DNA of 64,000 nucleotides from Maricaulis sp048270095 (lineage in GTDB: Bacteria; Pseudomonadota; Alphaproteobacteria; Caulobacterales; Maricaulaceae), in contig NZ_JBLWTL010000011.1 in assembly GCF_048270095.1 (NCBI RefSeq), positions 14,104 to 78,103 on the forward strand, read 5' to 3'. Both the position numbers and the translations under genes were made by a program. Under the pieces are notes generated by a model that saw only the letters and a program-made list of their open reading frames with translations, did no database searches and was not told the DNA's origin. Below, piece after piece: positions 41,499 through 49,951 of the stretch. The number at the start of each line of letters is the position of its first letter. The stretch's first letter is position 1.

Positions 41499-44400
41499 AT
41501 GAGCACGAAACAGGCCTTTGTGCATTTGCGCGTTCGCTCACCCTATTCCTTGCTCGAGGGCGCGATCCGGATTCCCAAACTGGTCGAGGCTTGCCTCGCC
41601 CAGGACATGCCGGCCGTCGCGCTCACCGACACCAATAATCTCTACGGCGCGCTGGAATTTTCAGAATATGTCGCGGGGGCGGGGATCCAGCCGATCATTG
41701 GCTGCACGCTCTCGATCCGGCTCGCCGTGCCGCATCCCGGTGAGCGCGCCGCACCTGACGGAACGATCGCGCTTCTGGTCCAGAACGAGGCCGGCTACCA
41801 AAATCTGATGGCGCTCTCCAGTGCCGCTTTCCTCGATGTTGACGGCACTGAAGAACCGCATGTTCCACTTGAGCAGGTGCTGGCCCATGCCGAGGGGCTG
41901 ATCGCCCTGACCGGCGGGCCAGACAGCGCGCTCAACCGGCTGATCGTTTCAGGCCGCAAGCCCGACGCCGCTGCCTTGCTCGACCAGTACCAGGCGGCTT
42001 TTGGCGACCGGCTCTATCTTGAGCTCCAGCGTCATGGCCTCGCCGAGGAGCTTGAGGCCGAGAACTGGCTTGTCGAGCAGGCCTATGCGCGCGAGCTGCC
42101 CCTGGTCGCCACCAATGAGGCCTATTTCCCGGATGCCTCGATGCACAAGGCGCATGATGCGCTGCTGTGCATCTCGCAGAGTTCCTATGTCTCGGTCACT
42201 GACCGGCGCCGGGTGACGCCGCTGCACTATCTCACCAGTCCGGACGAGATGAATGCGCGCTTTGCCGATCTGCCCGAGGCGCTGGCCAACACGATCGAGA
42301 TTGCGCGCCGCTGCGCCTTCCGCGTTCGCACCCATGCGCCCATCCTGCCGAGCTTTCCAACCGAGGCCGGCCGCGATGAAGGCGAGGAGCTGATCGCCCG
42401 GGCGCATGAGGGGCTGACCGCGCGGCTCGCCGCCGGTGCGGCCGCTGCACCGGAAGAGGATTATCGCGCGCGGCTCGATTTCGAACTCAACGTCATCAGG
42501 GAAATGGGCTTTCCGGGCTATTTCCTGATCGTTTCGGACTTCATCCAATGGGCCAAGCAGCACGATATTCCGGTCGGTCCGGGCCGGGGCTCCGGGGCCG
42601 GTTCGCTGGTCGCCTATTCGCTGACCATTACCGATCTGGACCCTTTGCGCTTTGGTCTCCTGTTTGAACGCTTCCTCAATCCGGAACGGGTCTCCATGCC
42701 CGATTTCGATATCGATTTCTGCCAGGAGCGCCGCGGTGAGGTGATCCACTACGTCCAGGAGCGTTACGGCGCTGACCGGGTCGCGCAGATCATCACCTTC
42801 GGTACGCTGCAGGCGCGCGCCGTGGTGCGCGATGTCGGGCGGGTGCTGCAAATGCCGCTCGGCATGGTCGACCGGCTGGCCAAGATGGTGCCCGCAAATC
42901 CGGCCAATCCTGTGACGCTGGGCCAGGCGCTCGATCTCGAGCCGCGCCTGCGCGAAATGCAGCGCAATGACCCGTCGGTGGCGGCGCTGCTGGAAGTGGC
43001 GCTGAAGCTGGAGGGCTTCTTCCGTAACGCCTCGACCCACGCCGCTGGTGTCGTGATTGGCGACCGGCCACTCAATGAGCTGGTGCCGCTCTACCGCGAT
43101 CCGCGCTCCGATATTCCCGCCACCCAGTTCAATATGAAATGGGTCGAGCCGGCCGGTCTGGTGAAGTTCGATTTCCTCGGCCTGAAAACCCTGACCGTCA
43201 TCGCCCGGGCGCTGCAATATGTCGAGACGGCCGGCAAGGCCGTGCCCGATCTCGAACAGATCGAGTTCGATGACGGGCCGACATTCGAGCTGCTGGCCTC
43301 GGGCCATGCGATCGGTGTGTTCCAGCTGGAATCCACCGGCATGCGCGACACGCTGAAAAAGATGAAACCCGATCTGATCGAGGATCTGATCGCGCTGATC
43401 TCGCTCTACCGTCCCGGCCCGATGAAAAATATCGACGTTTATGTCGACCGCAAGTTTGGCCGCGCCGAGGTTGATTGTCTCCACCCCGATCTGGAGGGTG
43501 TGCTGCAGGAGACCTATGGCGTCATCATCTACCAGGAACAGGTGATGCAGATCGCCCAGATCCTGTCGGGCTATTCGCTTGGCGAGGCTGACCTGCTGCG
43601 CCGGGCCATGGGCAAGAAGAAAAAGGAGGAGATGGACAAGCAGAAAGCCCGTTTCCTCGAAGGCGCTGAAGGGCGTGGGGTCAACCGGGCCAAGGCGGGC
43701 TATATCTTTGAGCTGGTGGCGGAGTTCGCCGGTTATGGCTTCAATAAATCGCACGCCGCCGCCTATGCCCTGATCGCCTATCGCACCGCCTACCTGAAAG
43801 CCAATTACCCGGTCGAATTCATGGCCGGCCTGATGTCGCTGGACCGGGCCAATACCGACAAGCTGTCGGCCTTCTTCCAGGAAATCCGCCGCATGAAGAT
43901 CGAGGTGCGGCCGCCGGACGTGAATGCCTCGCATGCCGATTTCACCGTCGAGGAGGGCACGATCCGTTTCGCTCTCGGCGCGATCCGCAATGTCGGCTTT
44001 GCGGCTATGGAGCATATCGTCGAAGAGCGGATGGCCAATGGCCCGTTCAAGGATTTGTATGATTTCGCCGAACGGATCGACCCGCGCGATGTGAACAAGC
44101 GCACATTCGAAAACCTGGCCCGGGCGGGCGCTTTCGACAGTCTCGATCCGGACCGGGCGCGCGTATTCGGCGCCGCGGAAATCCTTGTCTCGATGGCCCA
44201 GCACGCGGCCGAGCAGCGCGAGAGCGCCCAGGCCAGCCTGTTTGGTGGCGGCGATACTGACAGCGCCCTGGAACGTCCCGTCATCCCCGAGCGCGAACCC
44301 TGGATCGCGACCCAGCGGCTTGATGGTGAATTGGCGGCGATCGGATTTTACCTGTCGGGTCACCCGCTCGATGATCTGTCCGAACAATTGGCCGGGCGAG

Positions 44401-44942
44401 GGGTTGTCTTCTTCGCCGACGCGCCGGCGCGCGTGGCCGATGGCGCGACGGCGCTTCGGCTCGCCGGTGTCGTGCGGCGGCGCCAGGAGCGTGTATCCAA
44501 CAAGAATGGTGAGCGCTTCGCCTGGGTTACCCTGTCGGACCCGACCGGCGAGTTCGAGGTCTTTGTCGCGGCGGACCTGTTGCAGGCCTCGCGTGATTTG
44601 CTCGATGCCGGCACCGCCATCCTGGTCAATTGCCGCGTTGATGCCCGCGACGACCAGATCGGCTTCTTCTCCGACCGGATCGATGCGCTCGACATGCAGT
44701 TTTCCGCCGACGGTCTGCGGATCCGGCTCGACAGCGCCCAGGCCCTGGCCGGCATCCAGGCGCGGATGGAGCGCGCCGACACCCGTCCCGATGCCCAGCG
44801 CCGGGCGGTGGTACAGCTGCTGGTTCCCTTGCGCGATGGCGGTGAGGTGGAGCTGAAACTGGCCGGTCGGCACTGCGCCGACGCGGCCGTGCAGGCGGCC
44901 CTGAAAGCCGTTCCCGGCGTCGCCTCGGTCGAAACCGTCTGA
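41499..44942 (+). CDS. dnaE: DNA polymerase III subunit alpha
   Basis: DnaE is the replicative polymerase subunit. The 1147-residue protein has an N-terminal PHP domain (FVHLRVRSPYSLLEG; ALTDTNNLYGALEF), the polymerase palm with catalytic aspartates D402 and D404 in PDFDIDF, GPGRGSGAGSLVAYSL, the finger/thumb motifs (FNKSHAAAYALIAYRTAYLKANYP), a beta-clamp-binding region (QASLFGG) and an OB domain near residue 1000. It has the size of DnaE1, not the mutagenic DnaE2, and no imuA/imuB is adjacent. ATG 41499 follows GGGAGAGG. Confidence 0.96.
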   Translation: MSTKQAFVHLRVRSPYSLLEGAIRIPKLVEACLAQDMPAVALTDTNNLYGALEFSEYVAGAGIQPIIGCTLSIRLAVPHPGERAAPDGTIALLVQNEAGYQNLMALSSAAFLDVDGTEEPHVPLEQVLAHAEGLIALTGGPDSALNRLIVSGRKPDAAALLDQYQAAFGDRLYLELQRHGLAEELEAENWLVEQAYARELPLVATNEAYFPDASMHKAHDALLCISQSSYVSVTDRRRVTPLHYLTSPDEMNARFADLPEALANTIEIARRCAFRVRTHAPILPSFPTEAGRDEGEELIARAHEGLTARLAAGAAAAPEEDYRARLDFELNVIREMGFPGYFLIVSDFIQWAKQHDIPVGPGRGSGAGSLVAYSLTITDLDPLRFGLLFERFLNPERVSMPDFDIDFCQERRGEVIHYVQERYGADRVAQIITFGTLQARAVVRDVGRVLQMPLGMVDRLAKMVPANPANPVTLGQALDLEPRLREMQRNDPSVAALLEVALKLEGFFRNASTHAAGVVIGDRPLNELVPLYRDPRSDIPATQFNMKWVEPAGLVKFDFLGLKTLTVIARALQYVETAGKAVPDLEQIEFDDGPTFELLASGHAIGVFQLESTGMRDTLKKMKPDLIEDLIALISLYRPGPMKNIDVYVDRKFGRAEVDCLHPDLEGVLQETYGVIIYQEQVMQIAQILSGYSLGEADLLRRAMGKKKKEEMDKQKARFLEGAEGRGVNRAKAGYIFELVAEFAGYGFNKSHAAAYALIAYRTAYLKANYPVEFMAGLMSLDRANTDKLSAFFQEIRRMKIEVRPPDVNASHADFTVEEGTIRFALGAIRNVGFAAMEHIVEERMANGPFKDLYDFAERIDPRDVNKRTFENLARAGAFDSLDPDRARVFGAAEILVSMAQHAAEQRESAQASLFGGGDTDSALERPVIPEREPWIATQRLDGELAAIGFYLSGHPLDDLSEQLAGRGVVFFADAPARVADGATALRLAGVVRRRQERVSNKNGERFAWVTLSDPTGEFEVFVAADLLQASRDLLDAGTAILVNCRVDARDDQIGFFSDRIDALDMQFSADGLRIRLDSAQALAGIQARMERADTRPDAQRRAVVQLLVPLRDGGEVELKLAGRHCADAAVQAALKAVPGVASVETV

Positions 44943-44981
44943 CCGGTGCGGCTCCCTGCGCCGGGGCGCTGTTGCACCGCT

Positions 44982-45010
44982 TGCTATTGGCCCGCTTCAA
45001 ACGTATAAGC
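44982..45010 (+). promoter_or_regulatory. Candidate promoter of rpsB-tsf
   Basis: TTGCTA (44982-44987) and TATAAG (45005-45010) are separated by 17 bp, 111 bp upstream of rpsB. The spacing is ideal and the -10 box good for this GC-rich genome, implying a leader of about 100 nt. Confidence 0.6.
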
Positions 45011-45062
45011 CGCGCCATCCCGCACACGGGGCTCGGAAGACGTCAAAATCTTTCGCTCCGGT

Positions 45063-45082
45063 GCCGTTCGACGTCGAACGGC
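45063..45082 (+). promoter_or_regulatory. 20-bp perfect palindrome in the rpsB leader
   Basis: GCCGTTCGACGTCGAACGGC is fully self-complementary and lies 38 bp before the rpsB ATG, within the predicted leader. It could form a hairpin in the mRNA or bind a dimeric regulator. In other bacteria S2 represses its own operon through the leader; whether this element does so is unknown. Confidence 0.5.
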
Positions 45083-45120
45083 TCCGCTCCGTGGAGGCCA
45101 ACCGGAAAAAGGACTTAACG

Positions 45121-45960
45121 ATGGCACTCCCTGATTTCTCCATGCGTCAGCTTCTCGAAGCTGGCTGTCACTTTGGTCACCAGACCCACCGCTGGAACCC
45201 GAAGATGAAAGATTTCATCTTTGGCGAACGCTCCAACATCCACATTCTCGATTTGTCGCAAACCGTTCCGCTGCTGCACCAGGCCCTGGTGAAAGTGCGC
45301 GATACGGCAGCCAAGGGCGGCCGCGTGCTGTTCGTCGGCACCAAGCGTCAGGCCTCCGAGCCGCTCGCCCTGGCGGCCAAGCGCTGCGCCCAGTATTACG
45401 TCAATCACCGCTGGCTTGGCGGTACGCTGACCAATTGGCGCACGATCTCATTCTCCATCGCTCGCCTGCGTGAGCTGGAAAGCATGTTCGACAGCGAAGG
45501 CGGCCTCGGCGGTCTGACCAAGAAAGAACAGCTGATGCTGACCCGCGAGCGCGACAAGCTCGAGCGCGCGCTTGGCGGTATCAAGGACATGGGCGGCGTG
45601 CCGGACCTGATGTTCGTGATCGATACCAACAAGGAAGGCATTGCCATCCTGGAAGCCAAGAAGCTTGGCATTCCCGTGATCGCCATCCTCGACAGCAATT
45701 GCGACCCGGACCTGATCGACATGCCTATCCCGGGCAATGACGATGCCAGCCGCGCGATTTCGCTCTATTGCGACCTGATTGCCGATGCTGTCCTGGACGG
45801 CATGACCGACAGCCAGATGGCGATGGGCGTTGATATCGGTGAAGCCGCAGCCCCGGTCGAAATCCTGGTCGAGGAAACGGCCGCTGAACCGGCTGCGCCT
45901 GAAGCGGCTCCTGAAGCGGCTGCCGCGACTTCGTCCGACACTGACAAGACCGAAGCGTAA
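45121..45960 (+). CDS. rpsB: 30S ribosomal protein S2
   Basis: S2 binds the 30S head/body junction. The 279-residue protein starts MALPDFSMRQLLEAGCHFGHQTHRWNPKM-like, with LFVGTKRQA, YVNHRWLGGTLTNW and the C-terminal DSNCDPDLIDMPIPGNDDA. A tail of about 25 residues rich in Ala, Glu and Pro follows, common in alphaproteobacterial S2. ATG 45121 has AAAAGGA upstream; the in-frame ATG-less extension from 45061 covers the leader and is rejected. tsf follows 35 bp downstream. Confidence 0.97.
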   Translation: MALPDFSMRQLLEAGCHFGHQTHRWNPKMKDFIFGERSNIHILDLSQTVPLLHQALVKVRDTAAKGGRVLFVGTKRQASEPLALAAKRCAQYYVNHRWLGGTLTNWRTISFSIARLRELESMFDSEGGLGGLTKKEQLMLTRERDKLERALGGIKDMGGVPDLMFVIDTNKEGIAILEAKKLGIPVIAILDSNCDPDLIDMPIPGNDDASRAISLYCDLIADAVLDGMTDSQMAMGVDIGEAAAPVEILVEETAAEPAAPEAAPEAAAATSSDTDKTEA

Positions 45961-45995
45961 AGCCTCGATCACACCACAAGACTCAGGAGATACCG

Positions 45996-46934
45996 ATGGC
46001 TGCGATTACTGCTGCTCTCGTGAAGGAACTGCGCGAGAAGACCGGCGTAGGCATGATGGATTGCAAGAAGGCGCTGACCGAAAATGGTGGCGACCTCGAA
46101 GCCTCCATCGATTGGTTGCGCAAGAAAGGCCTGTCCAAGGCTGCCAAGAAAGCTGACCGCATTGCTGCGGAAGGTCTCGTTGCTGTGGCGACCGAAGGTC
46201 ATACCGGTTCGGTTATCGAGCTCAATTCCGAAACGGATTTCGTGGCGCGCAATGTCGCCTTCCAGAATGCCGCTGGCGAAATTGCCAAGCTGGCCCTGAC
46301 GGCCGGTGACGAGATCGACGCGATCAAGGCTGCCAAAATGGCGTCCGGCGACAGTGTCGACGACCATCTGACGCATCTGATCGCAACGATCGGCGAGAAT
46401 ATGTCGCTGCGCCGCGCTGCGGTCGTGACGGCCAATCCGGGCGTTGTCGCCAGCTATGTCCACAACGCTGTGGTCGATGGCATGGGCGCGCTCGGCGTGA
46501 TCGTCGGTCTGAAATCGACCGGTGATGCGGCTGCGTTGAATGATCTCGGTCGCAAGATCGCCATGCACATTGCTGCTGGCGCTCCGGCTGTCGCGCTCTC
46601 GGTAGACGTCGATGGCGTCGATGCCGCGATTGTCGACAAGGAACGCGAAGTGTTTGCTGCCCAGGCTCGCCAGTCCGGCAAGCCCGAGAGCATTGTCGAG
46701 AAGATGGTCGAAGGCCGGATCCGTAAATTCCTCGAGGAAGTCGTGCTCGTGAAGCAGGCCTTCGTGATGGACCCGGATCGCACGATCGAGAAAGTGGTGG
46801 CTGACGCGGCTGCCGAACTCGGCACGTCAATCGAAATCACCGGCTTTATCCGCATGGCCCTCGGTGAGGGTGTGGAGAAACGTCCGGAAGAAGATTTCGC
46901 TGCCGAAGTCGCTGCCGTCTCCGGCAAAGCCTGA
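45996..46934 (+). CDS. tsf: Elongation factor Ts
   Basis: EF-Ts exchanges GDP for GTP on EF-Tu. The 312-residue protein has the N-terminal UBA-like domain (LVKELREKTGVGMMDCKKAL), the SETDFVARN signature that inserts into EF-Tu (about residue 77), and the helical coiled-coil C-terminal part. CAGGAG precedes the ATG. A strong hairpin follows the stop, closing the rpsB-tsf unit. Confidence 0.97.
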   Translation: MAAITAALVKELREKTGVGMMDCKKALTENGGDLEASIDWLRKKGLSKAAKKADRIAAEGLVAVATEGHTGSVIELNSETDFVARNVAFQNAAGEIAKLALTAGDEIDAIKAAKMASGDSVDDHLTHLIATIGENMSLRRAAVVTANPGVVASYVHNAVVDGMGALGVIVGLKSTGDAAALNDLGRKIAMHIAAGAPAVALSVDVDGVDAAIVDKEREVFAAQARQSGKPESIVEKMVEGRIRKFLEEVVLVKQAFVMDPDRTIEKVVADAAAELGTSIEITGFIRMALGEGVEKRPEEDFAAEVAAVSGKA

Positions 46935-46943
46935 CAATAGCAG

Positions 46944-46974
46944 AGCGCCGGCGCTTTCAAGCGCCGGCGCTTTG
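46944..46974 (+). terminator. Terminator after tsf
   Basis: The 11-bp perfect stem AGCGCCGGCGC / GCGCCGGCGCT (46944-46954, 46961-46971) has a 6-base loop, followed by TTG. It is very GC-rich. Its end lies only about 4-16 bp before the possible pyrH starts, so pyrH transcription must come from read-through or a promoter inside tsf. Confidence 0.8.
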
Positions 46975-46977
46975 TAT

Positions 46978-47769
46978 ATGCTGCGCCCTGTGACCGATTC
47001 ATCTGCATCCTCGCCCCAGGGCCCCGCCACCGCGCCGCGTTTTCGCCGCGTGCTCCTGAAAGTGTCCGGTGAAGCCCTGATGGGCGCCCGCACCAACGGG
47101 ATTGATCTTGAAACCGCCAGCCATATCTCGGGGCAGGTCGCTGACGCGGTCGCTGCCGGGGTGCAGGTCTGTCTTGTGATCGGCGGCGGCAATATCTTCC
47201 GCGGCCTGTCCGGCGCCGCCAAGGGCATGGATCGTACCGCCGCTGATTATATGGGCATGCTCGCGACCGTGATGAACGCGCTGGCCATGCAGAGCTCGCT
47301 CGAGCGCATCGGGGTCCAGACCCGCGTCCAGTCCGCCATTCCGATGACCACAGTCTGCGAGCCCTATATCCGGCGCCGCGCCATGCGTCATATGGAAAAG
47401 GGCCGGGTGGTGATTTTCGCTGCCGGTACCGGCAATCCCTATTTCACGACCGATACGGCCGCCGCCCTGCGCGCGGCTGAAATGGGCTGTGACGCCCTGT
47501 TCAAGGGCACCCAGGTCGATGGTGTCTACAGCGCCGACCCGAAAACCCATCCCGATGCCGAGCGCTATGACCAGCTGGAATATCTCGATGTGCTGTCGCG
47601 CGATCTACGTGTGATGGACGCTTCTGCGGTCTCCCTGATGCGTGAGAACGCCATTCCGATCGTGGTGTTCGATATCCATCAACCCGGCGGCCTGGTGGAT
47701 GTATTGCACGGACGCGGTGTCTGCACGATTATCGGCAAGGTGCGCTCCGAGAGTGCCGGCAGCGAATAG
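46978..47769 (+). CDS. pyrH: UMP kinase
   Basis: PyrH phosphorylates UMP to UDP, and is hexameric and regulated by GTP and UTP. The 263-residue protein has RVLLKVSGEALMG (ATP site), the GGGNIFRG motif, MDRTAADYMGMLATVMNA, and KGTQVDGVYSADPK. The N-terminal extension of about 20 residues is unusual; GTG at 46990 is an alternative start, and neither has a clear ribosome binding site because a terminator hairpin lies directly upstream. The 3' end is the first unit of a 22-bp tandem repeat. Confidence 0.94.
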   Translation: MLRPVTDSSASSPQGPATAPRFRRVLLKVSGEALMGARTNGIDLETASHISGQVADAVAAGVQVCLVIGGGNIFRGLSGAAKGMDRTAADYMGMLATVMNALAMQSSLERIGVQTRVQSAIPMTTVCEPYIRRRAMRHMEKGRVVIFAAGTGNPYFTTDTAAALRAAEMGCDALFKGTQVDGVYSADPKTHPDAERYDQLEYLDVLSRDLRVMDASAVSLMRENAIPIVVFDIHQPGGLVDVLHGRGVCTIIGKVRSESAGSE

Positions 47770-47821
47770 CAAGATAACCGGCGGCGAGTAGCAAGAAACC
47801 CGGCGGCGAATAGCAAGAAAC
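47756..47821 (+). repeat. 22-bp tandem repeat, three copies, at the pyrH 3' end
   Basis: Three 22-bp units (47756-47777, 47778-47799, 47800-47821) of the form CCGGCGGCGAATAGCAAGAA plus two bases, with one to three changes among them. The first unit contains the pyrH stop codon (TAG). The array ends 14 bp before frr. Confidence 0.9.
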
Positions 47822-47834
47822 AAAGGGCAGTGCC

Positions 47835-48401
47835 ATGAGCGACGCGACCGATTATGACGAGGACGATCTCAAACGCCGCATGACCGGCGCTGTTGACGCC
47901 CTGCGCAAGGAATTTGCCGGTTTGCGGACCGGGCGCGCCAGCGCTGGCCTGCTCGAGCCGATCCGGGTCGAGGCCTATGGCTCGCCAACCCCGCTGACCC
48001 AGCTGGCCACAGTCTCGGTGCCGGAATCGCGCATGATTACGGTCTCGGTCTGGGATCGCGCCCTGGCCCCGGCCGTCGACAAGGCGATTCGCAATTCACC
48101 GCTCGGGCTCAATCCGATCATGGAAGGCCAGATGTTGCGCATTCCGATCCCGCCGCTCAATGAGGAGCGCCGGGCCGAGATCGCCAAGCTGGCCGGCAAT
48201 TATGCCGAAAGCGCCCGCGTTGCGGTGCGCAATGTACGCCGTGACGGTATGGACGGGCTCAAGAAGCTCGAAAAGGACGGTGTCCTCTCCGAGGACGAGC
48301 AGAAGTCCTTTGCCGAGGATGTCCAGAAGTTGACGGACGATGCGATCAAGCGCATCGATGAGAGCCTGAAGGCCAAGCAAGAAGAGATCATGCAGGTTTG
48401 A
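47835..48401 (+). CDS. frr: Ribosome recycling factor
   Basis: RRF, with EF-G, splits post-termination ribosomes. The 188-residue protein has the family core LRTGRASAGLLEPIRVEAYGS (about residue 31), PESRMITVSVWD, GLNPIMEGQMLRIPIPPLNEERR-type region, and VRNVRRDGMD. AAAGGG precedes the ATG. It follows pyrH, as in most bacteria, and precedes uppS. Confidence 0.97.
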   Translation: MSDATDYDEDDLKRRMTGAVDALRKEFAGLRTGRASAGLLEPIRVEAYGSPTPLTQLATVSVPESRMITVSVWDRALAPAVDKAIRNSPLGLNPIMEGQMLRIPIPPLNEERRAEIAKLAGNYAESARVAVRNVRRDGMDGLKKLEKDGVLSEDEQKSFAEDVQKLTDDAIKRIDESLKAKQEEIMQV

Positions 48402-48426
48402 TCGGCCTGCACTGCGGAGCGAGACC

Positions 48427-49164
48427 ATGAGCGAGGACGTCTCTGCGCTCAGTCCGGCGCCCAGGCATGTCGCCATCATCATGGATGGCAATGGCCGCTG
48501 GGCGAAGGCACGGGGCCGCCCGCGGGCATTTGGCCATGCACGCGGCGTGGAAGCTGTACGGCGTGTGGTCGAGGCCGCCGGCGAAATGGGCGTGCGCCAT
48601 CTCACCCTGTTCAGCTTTTCAACGGAAAACTGGAACCGGCCGGCCGATGAGGTCGGGGCGTTGTTCGAACTGATGCGCCGCTATGTCGAGGCCGATCTGG
48701 AAACCCTGCGCGGGCGCGGGGTGCGGGTGCGCATTATCGGACGCCGCGACAATCTGAGCGCCGAGCTGAGAGCGATCATCGAGCGCGCTGAAGAGGGCAC
48801 GCGGCATAACCGCGATTTCCATCTGACCATCGCCTTCAATTATGGTGGCCGCGATGAAATCGTCCGCGCCAGCCGGGAGCTGGCACGGGCGGCGAAGGCG
48901 GGCGAGATCGATCCGGAAACCATTGATAGCGACGCGTTTGGCGCCGGCCTCGACACGGCCGACCTGCCCGATGTCGACCTGGTGATCCGGACCAGTGGCG
49001 AACAACGCATTTCCAATTTCCTGCTCTGGCAGGCGGCCTATGCCGAGTTGCTTTTCCTTGACGTATTGTGGCCCGATTTCGAGCCCCGACACCTGGCGGC
49101 GGCAATCGAGGCCTTCCAGCAGCGCGATCGCCGCTATGGGGGGCTGGATGCCGGCGCGGCGTGA
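48427..49164 (+). CDS. uppS: Undecaprenyl diphosphate synthase (cis-prenyltransferase)
   Basis: UppS makes the C55 lipid carrier for peptidoglycan and surface polysaccharides. The 245-residue protein has the catalytic VAIIMDGNGRWAKARGRPR start, GHARGVEAVRR, TLFSFSTENWNRP and the C-terminal RTSGEQRISNFLLWQAAYAE. Intact and of normal length. It overlaps cdsA by 17 bp. Confidence 0.97.
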   Translation: MSEDVSALSPAPRHVAIIMDGNGRWAKARGRPRAFGHARGVEAVRRVVEAAGEMGVRHLTLFSFSTENWNRPADEVGALFELMRRYVEADLETLRGRGVRVRIIGRRDNLSAELRAIIERAEEGTRHNRDFHLTIAFNYGGRDEIVRASRELARAAKAGEIDPETIDSDAFGAGLDTADLPDVDLVIRTSGEQRISNFLLWQAAYAELLFLDVLWPDFEPRHLAAAIEAFQQRDRRYGGLDAGAA

Positions 49165-49951
49165 TCCTGCCTTTCGCAGGCGAGTATTGTCCGCACTGGT
49201 GCTCGGTCCGCTCGCTCTCGGTCTTCTCACCTATGGCGGATTGCCGTTTACCGCCTGGGTCGCTGCCTTTGCGGCCGCGATGGCCTGGGAATGGATCCAG
49301 ATGTCAGATCGCGATGCACCGCCGGTCGCCTATGCGATTGCGTGCGCCACGGCCTCGGGCACTGTCCTGCTGGCCGGGCAGGTGGGCATTGCCGACGCGG
49401 TGTTCTGGGGCGCTGCGGGAACGCTGGCCAGTGCCATCGAACGCTGGCGCCGCGGCTGGTCGGTTGAAGTCGTCGGCGTGCTCTACGTCTCGCTTGCCGC
49501 GGCCCTGCTCGCTGCGATGCGCGCCGACCCGGCACACGGTCTGCACGCGGTGATCCTGCTATTCGCGATTGTCTGGGCCGCCGACAGCTTCGCCTATCTG
49601 GTCGGCACCTGGCTTGGGGGGCCCAAGCTCCTGCCGCTGGCCAGCCCGAACAAGACGTGGTCGGGCTTTCTGGCCGGCCTGACTGCCGGCCTCGTGGCGG
49701 GCCTGGCCGCTGGCGCTGTTTTCGGTCTGGACCGGCTGTCGACCGCGATATTCGCTCTGGTCGTCGCGACCGCATCGGTGGCCGGCGATCTGTCGATGTC
49801 GATCTTCAAGCGCAGTTTTGACGTCAAGGATTCCGGGACGCTTATCCCGGGCCATGGCGGTGTCCTGGACCGGGTTGATGCCCTGATGCTCGCGGTCATC
49901 GCCGCCGTCATCACGGAACGTGTTCTCCCGCTGGGCTGGGCGTCGACATGA
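49148..49951 (+). CDS. cdsA: Phosphatidate cytidylyltransferase
   Basis: CdsA makes CDP-diacylglycerol, the precursor of membrane phospholipids. The 267-residue protein has about seven hydrophobic helices and the family signature SIFKRSFDVKDSGTLIPGHG followed by GVLDRVDAL at its C-terminal end. ATG 49148 lies inside the end of uppS with GGGGGG upstream. It overlaps dxr by 4 bp. Confidence 0.94.
   Translation: MPARRDPAFRRRVLSALVLGPLALGLLTYGGLPFTAWVAAFAAAMAWEWIQMSDRDAPPVAYAIACATASGTVLLAGQVGIADAVFWGAAGTLASAIERWRRGWSVEVVGVLYVSLAAALLAAMRADPAHGLHAVILLFAIVWAADSFAYLVGTWLGGPKLLPLASPNKTWSGFLAGLTAGLVAGLAAGAVFGLDRLSTAIFALVVATASVAGDLSMSIFKRSFDVKDSGTLIPGHGGVLDRVDALMLAVIAAVITERVLPLGWAST

Noticed and set aside
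41949..44873. 974-codon open frame antisense to dnaE
   Set aside because: It lies wholly within dnaE, lacks known motifs, and is explained by GC-rich third-position bias. dnaE has full catalytic motifs and a ribosome binding site.
41499..44942. dnaE as the SOS mutagenic polymerase DnaE2 because of the nearby LexA box
   Set aside because: Size, PHP and OB domains and the beta-clamp motif fit the replicative DnaE1. No imuA/imuB are adjacent, and the box sits before the small peptide gene.
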